DNA of 64,000 nt from Owenweeksia sp. (GCA_028285465.1 JANQPD010000045.1:43648-107647), one strand, 5' to 3'. Counted from the first letter of the stretch, positions 8,133 through 16,376 are shown. Translations and numbers: made by a program. Notes: generated by a model from the letters alone, not told the origin.

Positions 8133-9584
8133 TCAGGCTGCCTGCAGGGTAAAACAGAAAGTAGTGAGGCCCTGGGGTGTGCTTTCCGCCCATATTTTGC
8201 TTTCGTGTATGTCCATGATGTTTTTCACGATAGCCAGGCCCAAGCCCGTGCTGTCTGTGCTCCTGTCTGCGTCTTTATAGTAGCGGTCAAATACCTTATT
8301 CAGCTTTTCGCTGGCTATGGGTTTCCCGGTATTGCTTATTGCAACAAGCCATTTCTCTTCTTGTTGTTTTAAAAGGAGTTTCACTTTTCCGCCCGAGCTG
8401 AATTTTAAAGCGTTGTCAAGCAAATTTTGAAGCGCACGCTGAACCAGCGCTATGTCGGCTTTTACCAAAGCATTTTCCGGCAGGTCGGTTTGTAGCTGTA
8501 TGCCCTTTTCTTTGGCCAGGCCCTGGTATTGCTGGGCCGTATCTTTTAAAAGCTCTTTGAGGTTAAAGGCCTCTTTAAGTACTTCAACCTGTCTTGCCTC
8601 TAATTTGGAAAGTTCAAAAAGGTCGCTTACCTGCTTGCTCAGCCGGTCACTGTTTTTCAATACAATTTCCAGGTATTGCTTTCGCTGGTCTTTGCTCAGC
8701 CGGTCGTTTTTGATCAATAAAGTTTCTACATACCCGTGTATTACGGCCAGCGGACTGCGCAGGTCGTGCGATACGTTGGCAATGAGGTCTCTACGCAGGC
8801 TATCCACTTCTTTTAGATCCTCCATGTTTTGCAAAATGGTATCTGCCATGTGGTTAAAGGTCCTGGCCAGGGCATTGAGCTCGCCCTTACCCTTATCGGG
8901 GATGCGCAGGTGGTAATCTCCTTCTTCAAACTGCTTAACACCGGATATGATCTTTCTGAGTTTTTTGGTGAGCAGTGCGATGAGCAGCAGTCCTAACGCG
9001 AAGGCCGCCACTAAGGTGATCCAAAAAGCACGGGTACCTATTTTTAAAAAATAGCTGCCTTGCAGGGCCTCAGCAATATTTTGGGATTTTTCACTGGCCA
9101 ATACCATGTATACATACCCCATAAAGCGCCCCTGTTCGTGTACTTCGGTGGCAGAAAAAATGGTCTTTGCACCTGGGGTACGCGGGTCATCGCCCAATAC
9201 AAAACTTTGGCCCTTTTCGGCTATAAAGCGTTTTACGGGGGCAATGTCTACATTCTTAAGCCGTACTTCTTCATCCAGTACTACGTACTTTAAAATGGTG
9301 CCTTCCGCATCGAGCAGGTATACCTCCAAAGCCGGGTTCACCGCCATCATGGAATGCATGATCTTCCCCAAAGCCTCCTCGTTTACTTCTCCGTTTTGAA
9401 ACGGGTTTACCTCAAGAAGCATATGCCGGGCAACGTGTGCGTGAAGCTTCTGGGTAGTTTCCTGGTAGTATTTTCGTGCGGAGGTTACGGTAATAGACAC
9501 ATAGGCAACCCCAAGCACGAGCAGCATGAGCAACAAGCCGCCAGAAAGGCGCCAGAAAAGTGAACTTTTAAAAGGGCTTGTCAT
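8133..9584 (-). CDS. sensor histidine kinase (OmpR-type two-component system)
   Basis: 483 residues. TM helix 1 lies at about 13-34, an extracytoplasmic sensor region at about 35-182 (a PAS-like fold is plausible, as in LDAEGTILKYVVLDE), and TM helix 2 at about 187-206. A HAMP linker follows (FEEGDYHLRIPDKGKGELNALARTFNHM, split here only by my reading), then a DHp domain with phospho-accepting His273 in ANVSHDLRSPLAVIHGY, and an HATPase domain with the N-box NLLDNALKF and G-box STGLGLAIVKNIM. Its start overlaps the response-regulator stop by 4 bp (ATGA), so the two are translationally coupled. The signal it detects cannot be read from sequence. Confidence 0.93.
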   Translation of the reverse strand: MTSPFKSSLFWRLSGGLLLMLLVLGVAYVSITVTSARKYYQETTQKLHAHVARHMLLEVNPFQNGEVNEEALGKIMHSMMAVNPALEVYLLDAEGTILKYVVLDEEVRLKNVDIAPVKRFIAEKGQSFVLGDDPRTPGAKTIFSATEVHEQGRFMGYVYMVLASEKSQNIAEALQGSYFLKIGTRAFWITLVAAFALGLLLIALLTKKLRKIISGVKQFEEGDYHLRIPDKGKGELNALARTFNHMADTILQNMEDLKEVDSLRRDLIANVSHDLRSPLAVIHGYVETLLIKNDRLSKDQRKQYLEIVLKNSDRLSKQVSDLFELSKLEARQVEVLKEAFNLKELLKDTAQQYQGLAKEKGIQLQTDLPENALVKADIALVQRALQNLLDNALKFSSGGKVKLLLKQQEEKWLVAISNTGKPIASEKLNKVFDRYYKDADRSTDSTGLGLAIVKNIMDIHESKIWAESTPQGLTTFCFTLQAA

Positions 9585-10279
9585 GATAAGGCATCATTAA
9601 AGCGGTAGCCTACTCCCCAAATGGTGAGAATAAACCGGGGGTTGGAAAGATCGGTTTCCAGCTTTCCGCGCAGGCGGTTTATATGTGAGTTAACGGTGTG
9701 CTCATACCCGTTAAATTCGTACCCCCACACAGAAGAAAGCAATTGCTCACGGCTAAAAGGCTTGCCGGCATTTTGCGCCAGCAGGCAAAGAAGGTCGTAT
9801 TCTTTTGGCGTTAGATCTAGTGTTTCACCCTCTTTTTTTACGAGGTGCTTCTCAAAGTCTATGAATAGCCCTCCCAGGCTAAGGTGTCGTGTGCCTGCCT
9901 GTGTTGTCTTTTTGAATTCGCTTCTCCTTAGAATGGCCTTTACCCGTGCGGTCAATTCACGCACGCCAAAAGGTTTTGTGAGGTAATCATCTGCACCGGA
10001 TTCCAACCCCATTACCTTGTCAAACTCTTCTGCTTTTGCCGTAAGCATCAGGATGGGCGTATACACATTCAGGGCTCTCAGTTTCTGGCATATTTCCAAC
10101 CCGCTCATCCCCGGCAACATCAGGTCGAGAATGATCAGGTCAAAAGACCCGGACCTGGCCTGCTCAAACCCCTCTGCGCCATGCCCCACACTAACGGGCT
10201 CGGTCTGAAGGTCGTGGAGGTGAAGCTCCACAAGACTGCGGATGTCCGGATCGTCCTCGATCAATAAAATACGCTTCAT
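9581..10279 (-). CDS. OmpR/PhoB-family response regulator
   Basis: 232 residues. The receiver domain has the acidic pair Asp9/Asp10, phospho-acceptor Asp52 in LIILDLMLPGMSG, a Thr in LMLTAKAEEFD and a Lys in YLTKPFGVREL. The C-terminal winged-helix DNA-binding domain includes LDLTPKEYDLLCLLAQNAG and ends GVGYRFND. It is the first gene of the kinase operon. Its promoter has a -7 box at 10297-10304 and an upstream TATCAC tandem repeat identical in geometry to one before the lipoprotein gene downstream, which suggests autoregulation and a direct local target. Confidence 0.94.
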   Translation of the reverse strand: MKRILLIEDDPDIRSLVELHLHDLQTEPVSVGHGAEGFEQARSGSFDLIILDLMLPGMSGLEICQKLRALNVYTPILMLTAKAEEFDKVMGLESGADDYLTKPFGVRELTARVKAILRRSEFKKTTQAGTRHLSLGGLFIDFEKHLVKKEGETLDLTPKEYDLLCLLAQNAGKPFSREQLLSSVWGYEFNGYEHTVNSHINRLRGKLETDLSNPRFILTIWGVGYRFNDALS

Positions 10280-10296
10280 AACCTAAGTTTACCACC

Positions 10297-10304
10297 CAAA
10301 GGTA
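10297..10304 (-). promoter_or_regulatory. -7 promoter element of the response-regulator operon (TACCTTTG)
   Basis: Plus-strand CAAAGGTA is a perfect TAnnTTTG match on the minus strand, 17 nt before the response-regulator ATG. Confidence 0.6.
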
Positions 10305-10313
10305 TAAGGCTTG

Positions 10314-10330
10314 TATCACGAAAGTATCAC
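10314..10330. promoter_or_regulatory. tandem direct repeat, predicted response-regulator site (autoregulation)
   Basis: TATCAC occurs at 10314-10319 and 10325-10330, an 11-bp period. It begins 9 bp upstream of the -7 box of the response-regulator gene, roughly over the -20 to -40 region. It also lies in the divergent gap before the RidA gene, so it could affect both. Confidence 0.62.
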
Positions 10331-10380
10331 GGAGCCGACATTGCCGAAAAGCGCCTATTTTAGCCCAAAATCCAAAAAAG

Positions 10381-10794
10381 ATGAGTAAGGCTCCCAAGCC
10401 CGTAGGCTTATATCCCCTGGCCCGTAAAGTGGGCAACTTGTTGTTTTTAAGCGGCGTTGGTCCGCGCATAGCCGGCAGTGATGCGCATGATTCCGGGGTG
10501 CCCGGCCTGGAACTGGACCATAACGGCAACTTCAAAGCATTTGACTTTGAAGCACAGGTACACAGTGTTTTTGCCAATGTAAAAGCCATTTTGGAGGCGC
10601 ATAACAGCGGTTGGGATAAGCAGGTAGACATCCAGGTTTTCCTGGTAGATATGAAGCGCGACTTCCACGCTTTTAACCGGATTTATGCCGAGTACTTCAA
10701 GGAAATGGAGCCAAAACCTTGCAGAACTACCATTGCCATTACCGCTTTACCTACCCCTATAGCGATTGAATTGAAGTGTGTGGCTGAGGTATAA
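10381..10794 (+). CDS. RidA-family deaminase, 2-aminomuconate deaminase-like
   Basis: 137 residues of the RidA/YjgF fold: FLSGVGPRIAG near the N-terminus, QVHSVFANVKAILEAHN in the middle, and the conserved C-terminal segment PKPCRTTIAITALPTPIAIELKCVAEV, whose Arg would bind a substrate carboxylate. RidA proteins deaminate reactive enamines or imines. The insert SDAHDSGVPGLELDHNGNF resembles the 2-aminomuconate deaminase branch of the kynurenine pathway, which fits the 3-hydroxyanthranilate dioxygenase gene found 20 kb away. The specific substrate is inference. TATTTTAG, 17 nt before the ATG, is an imperfect -7 box. Confidence 0.75.
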   Translation: MSKAPKPVGLYPLARKVGNLLFLSGVGPRIAGSDAHDSGVPGLELDHNGNFKAFDFEAQVHSVFANVKAILEAHNSGWDKQVDIQVFLVDMKRDFHAFNRIYAEYFKEMEPKPCRTTIAITALPTPIAIELKCVAEV

Positions 10795-10854
10795 ACCAAA
10801 CCCGTTACAAAAGTGAGTTTCTTTGGTGTAAAATAAGAAATGTACGGAGGCACA

Positions 10855-11964
10855 TCAAGACCTGAACTTCAAACGTTTCTCGTTGTAGGTTTCACTTAGC
10901 ACGTTGATGAAGCCGTCCAATTCTTCTGTTACATTTTTGAAGTAGCCTGCGTACTCACGTGCTTTTTCTTTGGTAAGCTTTTCTTTTTCCAGCATTTCCG
11001 AAAGCCCGATCAGGTTGGCCACCGGGCGCCTGATGATGTGCGAAATGGAATAGGAGATTCCTTCCAGGGTTTTTTGGTATTCCTTACTTTCGGTAATGTC
11101 CTGGAAGATGCCATACCAGACAACAGTACCGTTAGAGCGTTTTTCCGGCCTGGCTGTGGCGCTGTTCCAGCGCAACTTGCCATCGGGCAGCACAATCCGG
11201 TATTCCAGCTCCAGTTGGGTAAGCTCATTTTTTGATACCTCTATTGCGGCTTGCACGCGCTCAAGGTCATCCGGGTGTATGATCCTGAACCCGGCCCAGG
11301 AATTTTCCTTCAGTTTTTTTGGGGTTAGTTCGGGGTGCAGGTTTTCTATGCCTTTGCTGATAAAGGAGAAAACAGACGTTTCATCCGGGGCCAACTCAAA
11401 CTGGAAAAGAGCCCCCGGTGTATTGTCGGTAAGGTATTTAAGCAGCTTGGCACTTTCTTTAATTTCCTTTTTTTGTGAGAGCAATACCTTCCGGTTTTCA
11501 AGGTGCTCCATTACTCTTTTTGAGAGAATTCTAAGGCCTTCGAGCTGCTCCGGACTGAGTTCGCGTGGTTTATCGTCTATTACACAAAGGGTGCCCAGGG
11601 CATGCCCTTCCGGTGTTAATAGGGGAGCACCTGCATAAAAACGGATGTTGGGATCACCCAGTACGAGGGGATTGTCCTTAAAGCGCTCGTCTTCTGTGGG
11701 GTTTTCTACTACCATCACTTCATCGGGTTTGTTGATGGCGTGCGCACAAAAAGCTTGTTCCCGTGGCGTTTGTTCTGCACCCAGCCCCACTTTTGCCTTG
11801 AACCACTGGCGCTCGGAGTCTACTAAAGAAATAAGGGAAATGGGCATGCCACAAATGGCCGAAGCGAGGGTTACGATGTCGTCAAACTCACTTTCGGCAA
11901 AGGTGTCCATTATGTTGTATTCAGCTAGCGCCTCCAGTCTCTTTTCTTCCTGTTCTTTCTTCAT
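10855..11964 (-). CDS. GAF-PAS-DHp protein without an ATPase domain
   Basis: 369 residues with no membrane segment. A GAF domain (about 20-155) begins with the typical RLEALAEYNIMDTFAESEFDDI. A PAS/PAC domain follows (about 172-295, ending WYGIFQDITESKEY), then a single DHp-like helix pair (about 298-360) with SISHIIRRPVANLIGLSEML, where His309 is the candidate phospho-acceptor. The protein stops there: no N, G1 or G2 boxes of an HATPase domain are present. It cannot phosphorylate itself by the usual route, so it may act as a phosphotransfer intermediate, a dimerising scaffold or a phosphatase. It lies 26 bp downstream of a CheY-like gene on the same strand. Confidence 0.8.
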   Translation of the reverse strand: MKKEQEEKRLEALAEYNIMDTFAESEFDDIVTLASAICGMPISLISLVDSERQWFKAKVGLGAEQTPREQAFCAHAINKPDEVMVVENPTEDERFKDNPLVLGDPNIRFYAGAPLLTPEGHALGTLCVIDDKPRELSPEQLEGLRILSKRVMEHLENRKVLLSQKKEIKESAKLLKYLTDNTPGALFQFELAPDETSVFSFISKGIENLHPELTPKKLKENSWAGFRIIHPDDLERVQAAIEVSKNELTQLELEYRIVLPDGKLRWNSATARPEKRSNGTVVWYGIFQDITESKEYQKTLEGISYSISHIIRRPVANLIGLSEMLEKEKLTKEKAREYAGYFKNVTEELDGFINVLSETYNEKRLKFRS

Positions 11965-11990
11965 GCTCGAAGGATGGTGTAGAAATATGC

Positions 11991-12389
11991 TTAAATAATG
12001 ATGTCTTCGGCTTTAATCGGCTTGCTTAAAAAACCCTTTACCGTAGGATAGGAAAGTGCCTTTTCTCTATCAAAAGCATCAATAGAAGAAGTAACTACCA
12101 AAATATCAGGTTGTTTAGAATGTGTAAAAGGATGTATTTTTTCTAAAAAATCCCAGCCACTTACTACAGACATATTTAAGTCCAGCAAAATGAGGTCTGG
12201 TCGCTCTTCATGGGCACCTGGCTCTTCCAATTTCTTTAAAGGTTGTTGCCCGTTCTCAAACTCCTGAATGTGCGATTGCGGATAAGCTGTTTGTACAAGC
12301 TTGCGTTCCATCATCCGGTAAATGGGATCATCTTCTACTAGCCAGACAAGGTGTACCGGCCGGGAAGGATCGCTGTTTGCATTGCTCAT
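11991..12389 (-). CDS. stand-alone CheY-like response regulator
   Basis: 132 residues, a receiver domain only. It has the acidic Glu19/Asp20/Asp21 cluster (LVEDDP), phospho-acceptor Asp70 in LILLDLNMSVVSGWDF, Thr100 in ILVVTSS and Lys123 in FLSKPIKAED. There is no output domain, so it must signal by protein contact. It is the first gene of a two-gene unit with the GAF-PAS-DHp protein and is its likely partner in a phosphorelay. The 300-bp gap upstream (12390-12694) holds promoter elements for this gene and for the divergent lipoprotein gene, and nothing else that I can identify. Confidence 0.88.
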   Translation of the reverse strand: MSNANSDPSRPVHLVWLVEDDPIYRMMERKLVQTAYPQSHIQEFENGQQPLKKLEEPGAHEERPDLILLDLNMSVVSGWDFLEKIHPFTHSKQPDILVVTSSIDAFDREKALSYPTVKGFLSKPIKAEDIII

Positions 12390-12441
12390 ATGCTCTTAGA
12401 AGGATTCAATTTACAAAAGCGATTACGCTATTGTGCATGCT

Positions 12442-12449
12442 CAAAATTA
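12442..12449 (-). promoter_or_regulatory. -7 promoter element of the CheY/GAF unit (TAATTTTG)
   Basis: Plus-strand CAAAATTA is a perfect TAnnTTTG match on the minus strand, 52 nt before the CheY start. Confidence 0.4.
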
Positions 12450-12673
12450 CTACAAAATATGCTGTATCGTCTTTTTTCGAAATTAAGCCGTTTTCCTATG
12501 CGCGGCATAACTAATAAATGCGGGCATAACAAGAGGTTAACGTACATAAATAAGGTCCATTTCGGGAACACTTTTTATCGCTTATGTTGTTGAGTAGCAT
12601 ATTGTGCAGGTACCTCCGGTAATTAAGCCAGACGAAAATAGACAGTAACGTACTACAATTTGTTTTCCTGACT

Positions 12674-12681
12674 TACTTTTG
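12674..12681 (+). promoter_or_regulatory. -7 promoter element (TACTTTTG) of the lipoprotein gene at 12695
   Basis: Perfect TAnnTTTG match 13 nt before the ATG, predicting a very short 5' leader. Confidence 0.5.
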
Positions 12682-12694
12682 AGAAAAAAGAAAT

Positions 12695-13276
12695 ATGAAA
12701 AATAGCGCCACATATATAGCCCTGTTGCTCCTGGTAGGAATAGCCTGTACCAACAGTACACCTAAAGACAGTCAAGCAGAAGAGAAAGGAACCATCCTGA
12801 ATGAAGAAAAACAGGAAGAAACCAGCGAAAAGCCCCGGGCTTCCCCGAGCTCCATAGATGAGAAACGGACCTCTATTGAAAATGCACTAAGCGAAATGTC
12901 TCCGGTAGAATTGGATACGGAAGGTTTAAGAGCACAGATCAGCCAGAAGTGGTCTAAGATCCATTACTATAAGAAGGACGGTAAAATTGTACGGATAAAG
13001 ACCTACCCCCATCCTGGGATATCAAAGCGTACGGAAGAGTTTTATTTTGAGAACGAGGCATTGATCTCAGTGGTGATTGAAGACAATGGGCTAGACGAAA
13101 AAGGCAAAACGGAGTCGCCTAAAGACCGGGTGTATTATTTTGAAGACGGGGTGTTCATCCAGGAGGTAAACCACTCCAAAGAAAAAGAATACAGCATTAA
13201 AGAGTCAGATGCTGAGCGGCTTTTACAAGAAGCAGGCGAATACCTGGATGTACTAAGGGAATACGAAGCAGGTTAA
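12695..13276 (+). CDS. lipoprotein of unknown function
   Basis: 193 residues. The signal peptide ends in a lipobox (LLVGIAC, Cys18), followed by about 60 residues rich in Glu, Lys and Ser that are probably a disordered tether. The globular part (about 75-175) is predicted mostly beta (WSKIHYYKKDGKIVRIKTYP, RVYYFEDGVFIQEV) and reads like strand repeats of the kind that pair a residue-rich edge with Y/F. I do not recognise the family. It has its own promoter. The following YitT gene is on the same strand about 100 bp away with no terminator visible. Confidence 0.6.
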   Translation: MKNSATYIALLLLVGIACTNSTPKDSQAEEKGTILNEEKQEETSEKPRASPSSIDEKRTSIENALSEMSPVELDTEGLRAQISQKWSKIHYYKKDGKIVRIKTYPHPGISKRTEEFYFENEALISVVIEDNGLDEKGKTESPKDRVYYFEDGVFIQEVNHSKEKEYSIKESDAERLLQEAGEYLDVLREYEAG

Positions 13277-13375
13277 GCGGCATAGGCCAATGTTTTTACG
13301 GTGTTGTAAGCAGTAAAGAATGGCCGGACTAAACAAGTTGTGCTTAATACGCGTATTTACCTCAGTATAATTTCA

Positions 13376-14263
13376 ATGCGATTCGGTAAACAATTCACAT
13401 ACTACGCAATCGAAATAGCCCAGGTCGGGATTGCCATTGTACTGGCCAGTATTGGGCTCAAAGCTTTTTTGTTGCCTAACCATTTTTTAGATGGCGGAGT
13501 AACGGGCATTGCGCTTTTGGTCACATCTAAGTTTGACCTTAACCTCTCCTTATTGCTTGTATTGCTGAGTATCCCGTTCCTTGCCATGGCCTACTGGTTT
13601 GTTTCCAGGCGGGTTTTTTATAAGTCGTTGCTAGGCATACTCGGCCTCGCATTTTTTATCCAGTTCGAGACGTTTACGCCCCTAACGGATGACAAACTGC
13701 TTATTGCCATTTTTGGCGGACTGTTTTTGGGCCTGGGCATTGGTATTGCCATACGCAACGGTGCCGTACTGGATGGGACCGAGATATTAGGGGTATACCT
13801 GAACGAGCGTTTTGGCCTGCCCGTAGGGCAGGTGATCTTCGTTTTTAATGCCTTGCTGTTTATCCTGGCGGCGGTTACGCTTTCGGTAGAGATCGCCATG
13901 TACTCCATTCTTACCTATTTGGTTACGGCCAAGGTTACGGATACTGTGATCAAAGGCTTTGAAGATTTCATCGGGGTAATGATCGTATCGAAAAAGGCAG
14001 ACGAGGTAAAAACGGCTTTGCGCCAGGAAGCGGGTCTGGGCCTTACCGTGTATAAAGGCGACAAACCCTATGGGGAAACAGATGCCGTACACGAACACCT
14101 GATCATACATACCATCGTAAACCGTATCGATATAAAAAAGGTACAACGCACACTGGATAAAGTAGATCCGCAGGCCTTCGTAGCAGAGTATGAAGTAAAC
14201 AGCATACGGGGAGGGGTGTTGCGGCGATACCTGAACCGCAAGGCTGCCAAAGCCGGGATATAG
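13376..14263 (+). CDS. YitT-family membrane protein (DUF161 + DUF2179)
   Basis: About 295 residues from ATG 13376 (MRFGKQFTYYAIEIAQVG); an in-frame GTG at 13340 would add 12 residues. Five or six membrane helices with family motifs HFLDGGVTGIALL, GLGIGIAIRNGAVLDGTEIL and SILTYLVTAKVTDTVIKGFED. These are followed by a soluble C-terminal DUF2179 domain (MIVSKKADEVKTALRQEAGLGLT...), thought to bind a small ligand. YitT proteins are predicted transporters or permeases whose substrate is not established. The last residues are basic. Confidence 0.88.
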   Translation: MRFGKQFTYYAIEIAQVGIAIVLASIGLKAFLLPNHFLDGGVTGIALLVTSKFDLNLSLLLVLLSIPFLAMAYWFVSRRVFYKSLLGILGLAFFIQFETFTPLTDDKLLIAIFGGLFLGLGIGIAIRNGAVLDGTEILGVYLNERFGLPVGQVIFVFNALLFILAAVTLSVEIAMYSILTYLVTAKVTDTVIKGFEDFIGVMIVSKKADEVKTALRQEAGLGLTVYKGDKPYGETDAVHEHLIIHTIVNRIDIKKVQRTLDKVDPQAFVAEYEVNSIRGGVLRRYLNRKAAKAGI

Positions 14264-14391
14264 AGATCCGGTGCGGGATGAAAACCTTCGGAGAAAGGCG
14301 GGTATCTGATCGCAGGCAGGCTTTAGGTACTGTGCCGCAACCTTGAAGAAAAGTAAGTATACTTTTGCATTACGCTTTCTGCGATATGTCT

Positions 14392-14399
14392 TAACTTTG
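14392..14399 (+). promoter_or_regulatory. -7 promoter element (TAACTTTG) abutting the AAA ATPase start codon
   Basis: Perfect TAnnTTTG match ending 4 nt before ATG 14404, so the predicted +1 falls at or within one or two bases of the A of the start codon. A second perfect box, TACTTTTG, lies at 14360-14367. Confidence 0.55.
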
Positions 14400-14403
14400 G
14401 CGT

Positions 14404-15360
14404 ATGTATCCTGATTTTAAGCGCACTGCTCTTTTGCAAAGCCTGTACGACCGGGTAACGGTTCGGGAAGATATCCTGCTGTATGGTCAAGCCGGAAACG
14501 GCAAAACACACTTGCTCAAACAGCTTCAAAAGCGCTTGCTGCAAAGGCGTATTTGTTTTTACTTTTCCTTCAGGGGCATCCGCGCGTTTGACGCCTTTAC
14601 AACCTATTACCAGGAAGTTTTGCAAACGGAGGCCAGAAATCACCCCACAGTAGACTACCACCTAAAACAGTTTTTTCAGCAAAACCCGGTTATTCAATTG
14701 CGCAATTGGACGCAGTGGTTAAACTGGCATCAGCACCTTACCGGTACCCTGGGACAATTGTCGCAAGACTTGCTGTTTGTGATAGATCATTTTGAAGAAT
14801 GGGAAGTATCAGGCAAATCCCACTTCCCCGATGAGGCGTTGCCGCAGATCAGGGAACTTAGAAATTGCCAGTGGTTGATCGCCACTCAGCAAGAAACGAT
14901 TTTCGATGGGTTCTCCGTTATGGAGGTACCTCCACTTACTATTAAAGAAGTAGAAGAGAGCACCTTGCCCGTTGAAAGCTTGCAGGAATACCATAGCTAT
15001 ACCAAGGGAAACGTAGCTTTTTTAACCGAGTTGCTGGCTCATGAGGGAAACCTTGAGCCGCAGATCAAAGCTTTGATGGAACAAAGGCACCGCCACTTTT
15101 TGTTTTTTAAAGCGCGTTTTACTTCCTTACAATGGAATTTATTGCGTGCTTTAGCCCTGGAGGAGAACGTACAGCAACCCCTGGCTTTCTCTTTTTTGGT
15201 AAAATACAAGCTTGGGGCTGCGAGTAGCGTAGACCGGGCTTTGACGAACCTGCTCAGCAGCCGGATGATCCTTAAAAGCCAGGAAGAAGGCTATATACTA
15301 AGGGATGTAGCGCTCCTCAGGTGGTTTCAATGGTTGTATGTCGCGGAGGAAGCCCCGTGA
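14404..15360 (+). CDS. stand-alone P-loop (AAA/STAND-like) ATPase
   Basis: 318 residues. Walker A is GQAGNGKT at about 28-35 and Walker B is LLFVIDHFEEW at about 123-133. A sensor-like IATQQ follows, and the C-terminal third reads as a winged helix (QWNLLRALALEENVQQPL...VDRALTNLLSSRMILKSQEEGYILRD). This matches the architecture of archaeal-type ATPases and STAND regulators but lacks any repeat sensor or effector domain. Role unknown; it may act as a switch or as a chaperone for a partner encoded elsewhere. The gene sits alone between YitT and a convergent gene, with a promoter suggesting a leaderless transcript. Confidence 0.7.
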   Translation: MYPDFKRTALLQSLYDRVTVREDILLYGQAGNGKTHLLKQLQKRLLQRRICFYFSFRGIRAFDAFTTYYQEVLQTEARNHPTVDYHLKQFFQQNPVIQLRNWTQWLNWHQHLTGTLGQLSQDLLFVIDHFEEWEVSGKSHFPDEALPQIRELRNCQWLIATQQETIFDGFSVMEVPPLTIKEVEESTLPVESLQEYHSYTKGNVAFLTELLAHEGNLEPQIKALMEQRHRHFLFFKARFTSLQWNLLRALALEENVQQPLAFSFLVKYKLGAASSVDRALTNLLSSRMILKSQEEGYILRDVALLRWFQWLYVAEEAP

Positions 15361-15396
15361 CCCTAATCTGTTGATGGCTTAACCGTCTTAAAAAGC

Positions 15397-16290
15397 TTAA
15401 TAGGCAAGCTTGTAGGCCGTAACCTTATTGCTAAAGAACCTGGGCACCAGCAACAGCTTTTCTTCGGGCATAAAACCTATATCGGCTGTCTGTATTTCTT
15501 CAGCTTTGGAATCGAGTAATTTCCGGGTTCCGCTTTTTCCTATGAACCAGATCTCTCCCTTCCAGCGGCTGGCTATAAAAGTCTCATCGTCTAGCACAAC
15601 CAGCCCGTCTCCTCCGTTTATTTCACTATTCACTATGTCGGCTGAGCCATCTTCTGTACTTACCTTCAACAGGCCTGCATCACTTAAAGCATACAGGTGT
15701 CCGTTGTGATAAGCCAGCCCGTTTAGGTTTTCCATGTTTTCGGCCAATGTCTTTACCATCCCGTTAGCCAAAAGATGCAGGCGTCCTGTTTTCATGTCTG
15801 AGAAAAACACTTTTTCTTCACCTACCGCTACATCGTTCAGAAAGAGGGCGGCGGCTACCCGGTAACGCTCTGTTATATCCCCGCTTTTCAGGTCTATTTC
15901 TACGAGTTCATCAATGTTGGTTACGTATAGCTTTCCGTTAAAAATAGCCATGCCCTTCGGAGCGTCCAGGTCGCTTACCCACTGCATTTCCACAATGCTG
16001 CCGTCTGTAGCCAATTTGGAGATAAAACCTTTGCCATCCTTATCCGTGGGCTGCCCATCGATATTGCTTACAAAGAACAAGCGCTCCTTGGGGTCATACA
16101 GCACAGACTCATTGGTGGTCAACACGGCATCGGTTTCCCAAACCTGGGTGAGAGACGGGGAAACCGCCTTTTCCTCTTCTTGTACCTCTTGTTGCTTTTC
16201 ATGCTTCGTTTCATTTTTTTCTTCGCTAGGTGCCTGTTTACAGGCCATAACAAATGCCGCTGCGGTGAGTAAGAAATAGAACTTTTTCAT
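15397..16290 (-). CDS. beta-propeller lipoprotein (SMP-30/NHL-like)
   Basis: 297 residues from ATG 16290. The 45 extra upstream codons overlap the PadR promoter region and were rejected. The signal peptide ends in a lipobox (AAAFVMAC), followed by a charged Glu/Lys linker. The remainder is a beta-propeller with repeated blades (ESVLYDPKERLFFVSNIDG, GMAIFNGKLYVTNIDELVEID, GLAYHNGHLYALSDAGLLKV) like the SMP-30/gluconolactonase/LRE group. It may bind or hydrolyse a small molecule; catalytic acids of lactonases cannot be assigned with confidence. It is divergent from the PadR gene. A possible weak box, GAACTTTG, lies at 16326-16333. Confidence 0.72.
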   Translation of the reverse strand: MKKFYFLLTAAAFVMACKQAPSEEKNETKHEKQQEVQEEEKAVSPSLTQVWETDAVLTTNESVLYDPKERLFFVSNIDGQPTDKDGKGFISKLATDGSIVEMQWVSDLDAPKGMAIFNGKLYVTNIDELVEIDLKSGDITERYRVAAALFLNDVAVGEEKVFFSDMKTGRLHLLANGMVKTLAENMENLNGLAYHNGHLYALSDAGLLKVSTEDGSADIVNSEINGGDGLVVLDDETFIASRWKGEIWFIGKSGTRKLLDSKAEEIQTADIGFMPEEKLLLVPRFFSNKVTAYKLAY

Positions 16291-16350
16291 AGATGGAGTT
16301 TCTGGGGTAAACCCTACCAGGTAAACAAAGTTCAGAGCACAGGATTTTGC

Positions 16351-16371
16351 ATACCTAATATTCTTAGGTAT
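16351..16371. promoter_or_regulatory. perfect dyad, predicted PadR operator
   Basis: ATACCTAA (16351-16358) and TTAGGTAT (16364-16371) form an exact 8-bp inverted repeat with spacer TATTC. Its right arm overlaps the -7 box (TATATTTG, 16369-16376) of the PadR gene, ideal for repressor binding and autoregulation. A TTTG at 16346-16349 fits a -33 element. Confidence 0.65.
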
Positions 16372-16376
16372 ATTTG
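16369..16376 (+). promoter_or_regulatory. -7 promoter element (TATATTTG) of the PadR-HAAS operon
   Basis: Perfect TAnnTTTG match ending 5 nt before the PadR ATG and overlapping the right arm of the dyad. It predicts a leaderless or nearly leaderless mRNA. Confidence 0.6.

Noticed and set aside
12351..12593. 80-residue plus-strand frame over the CheY gene start
   Set aside because: It is an antisense shadow of the CheY start and its upstream region.
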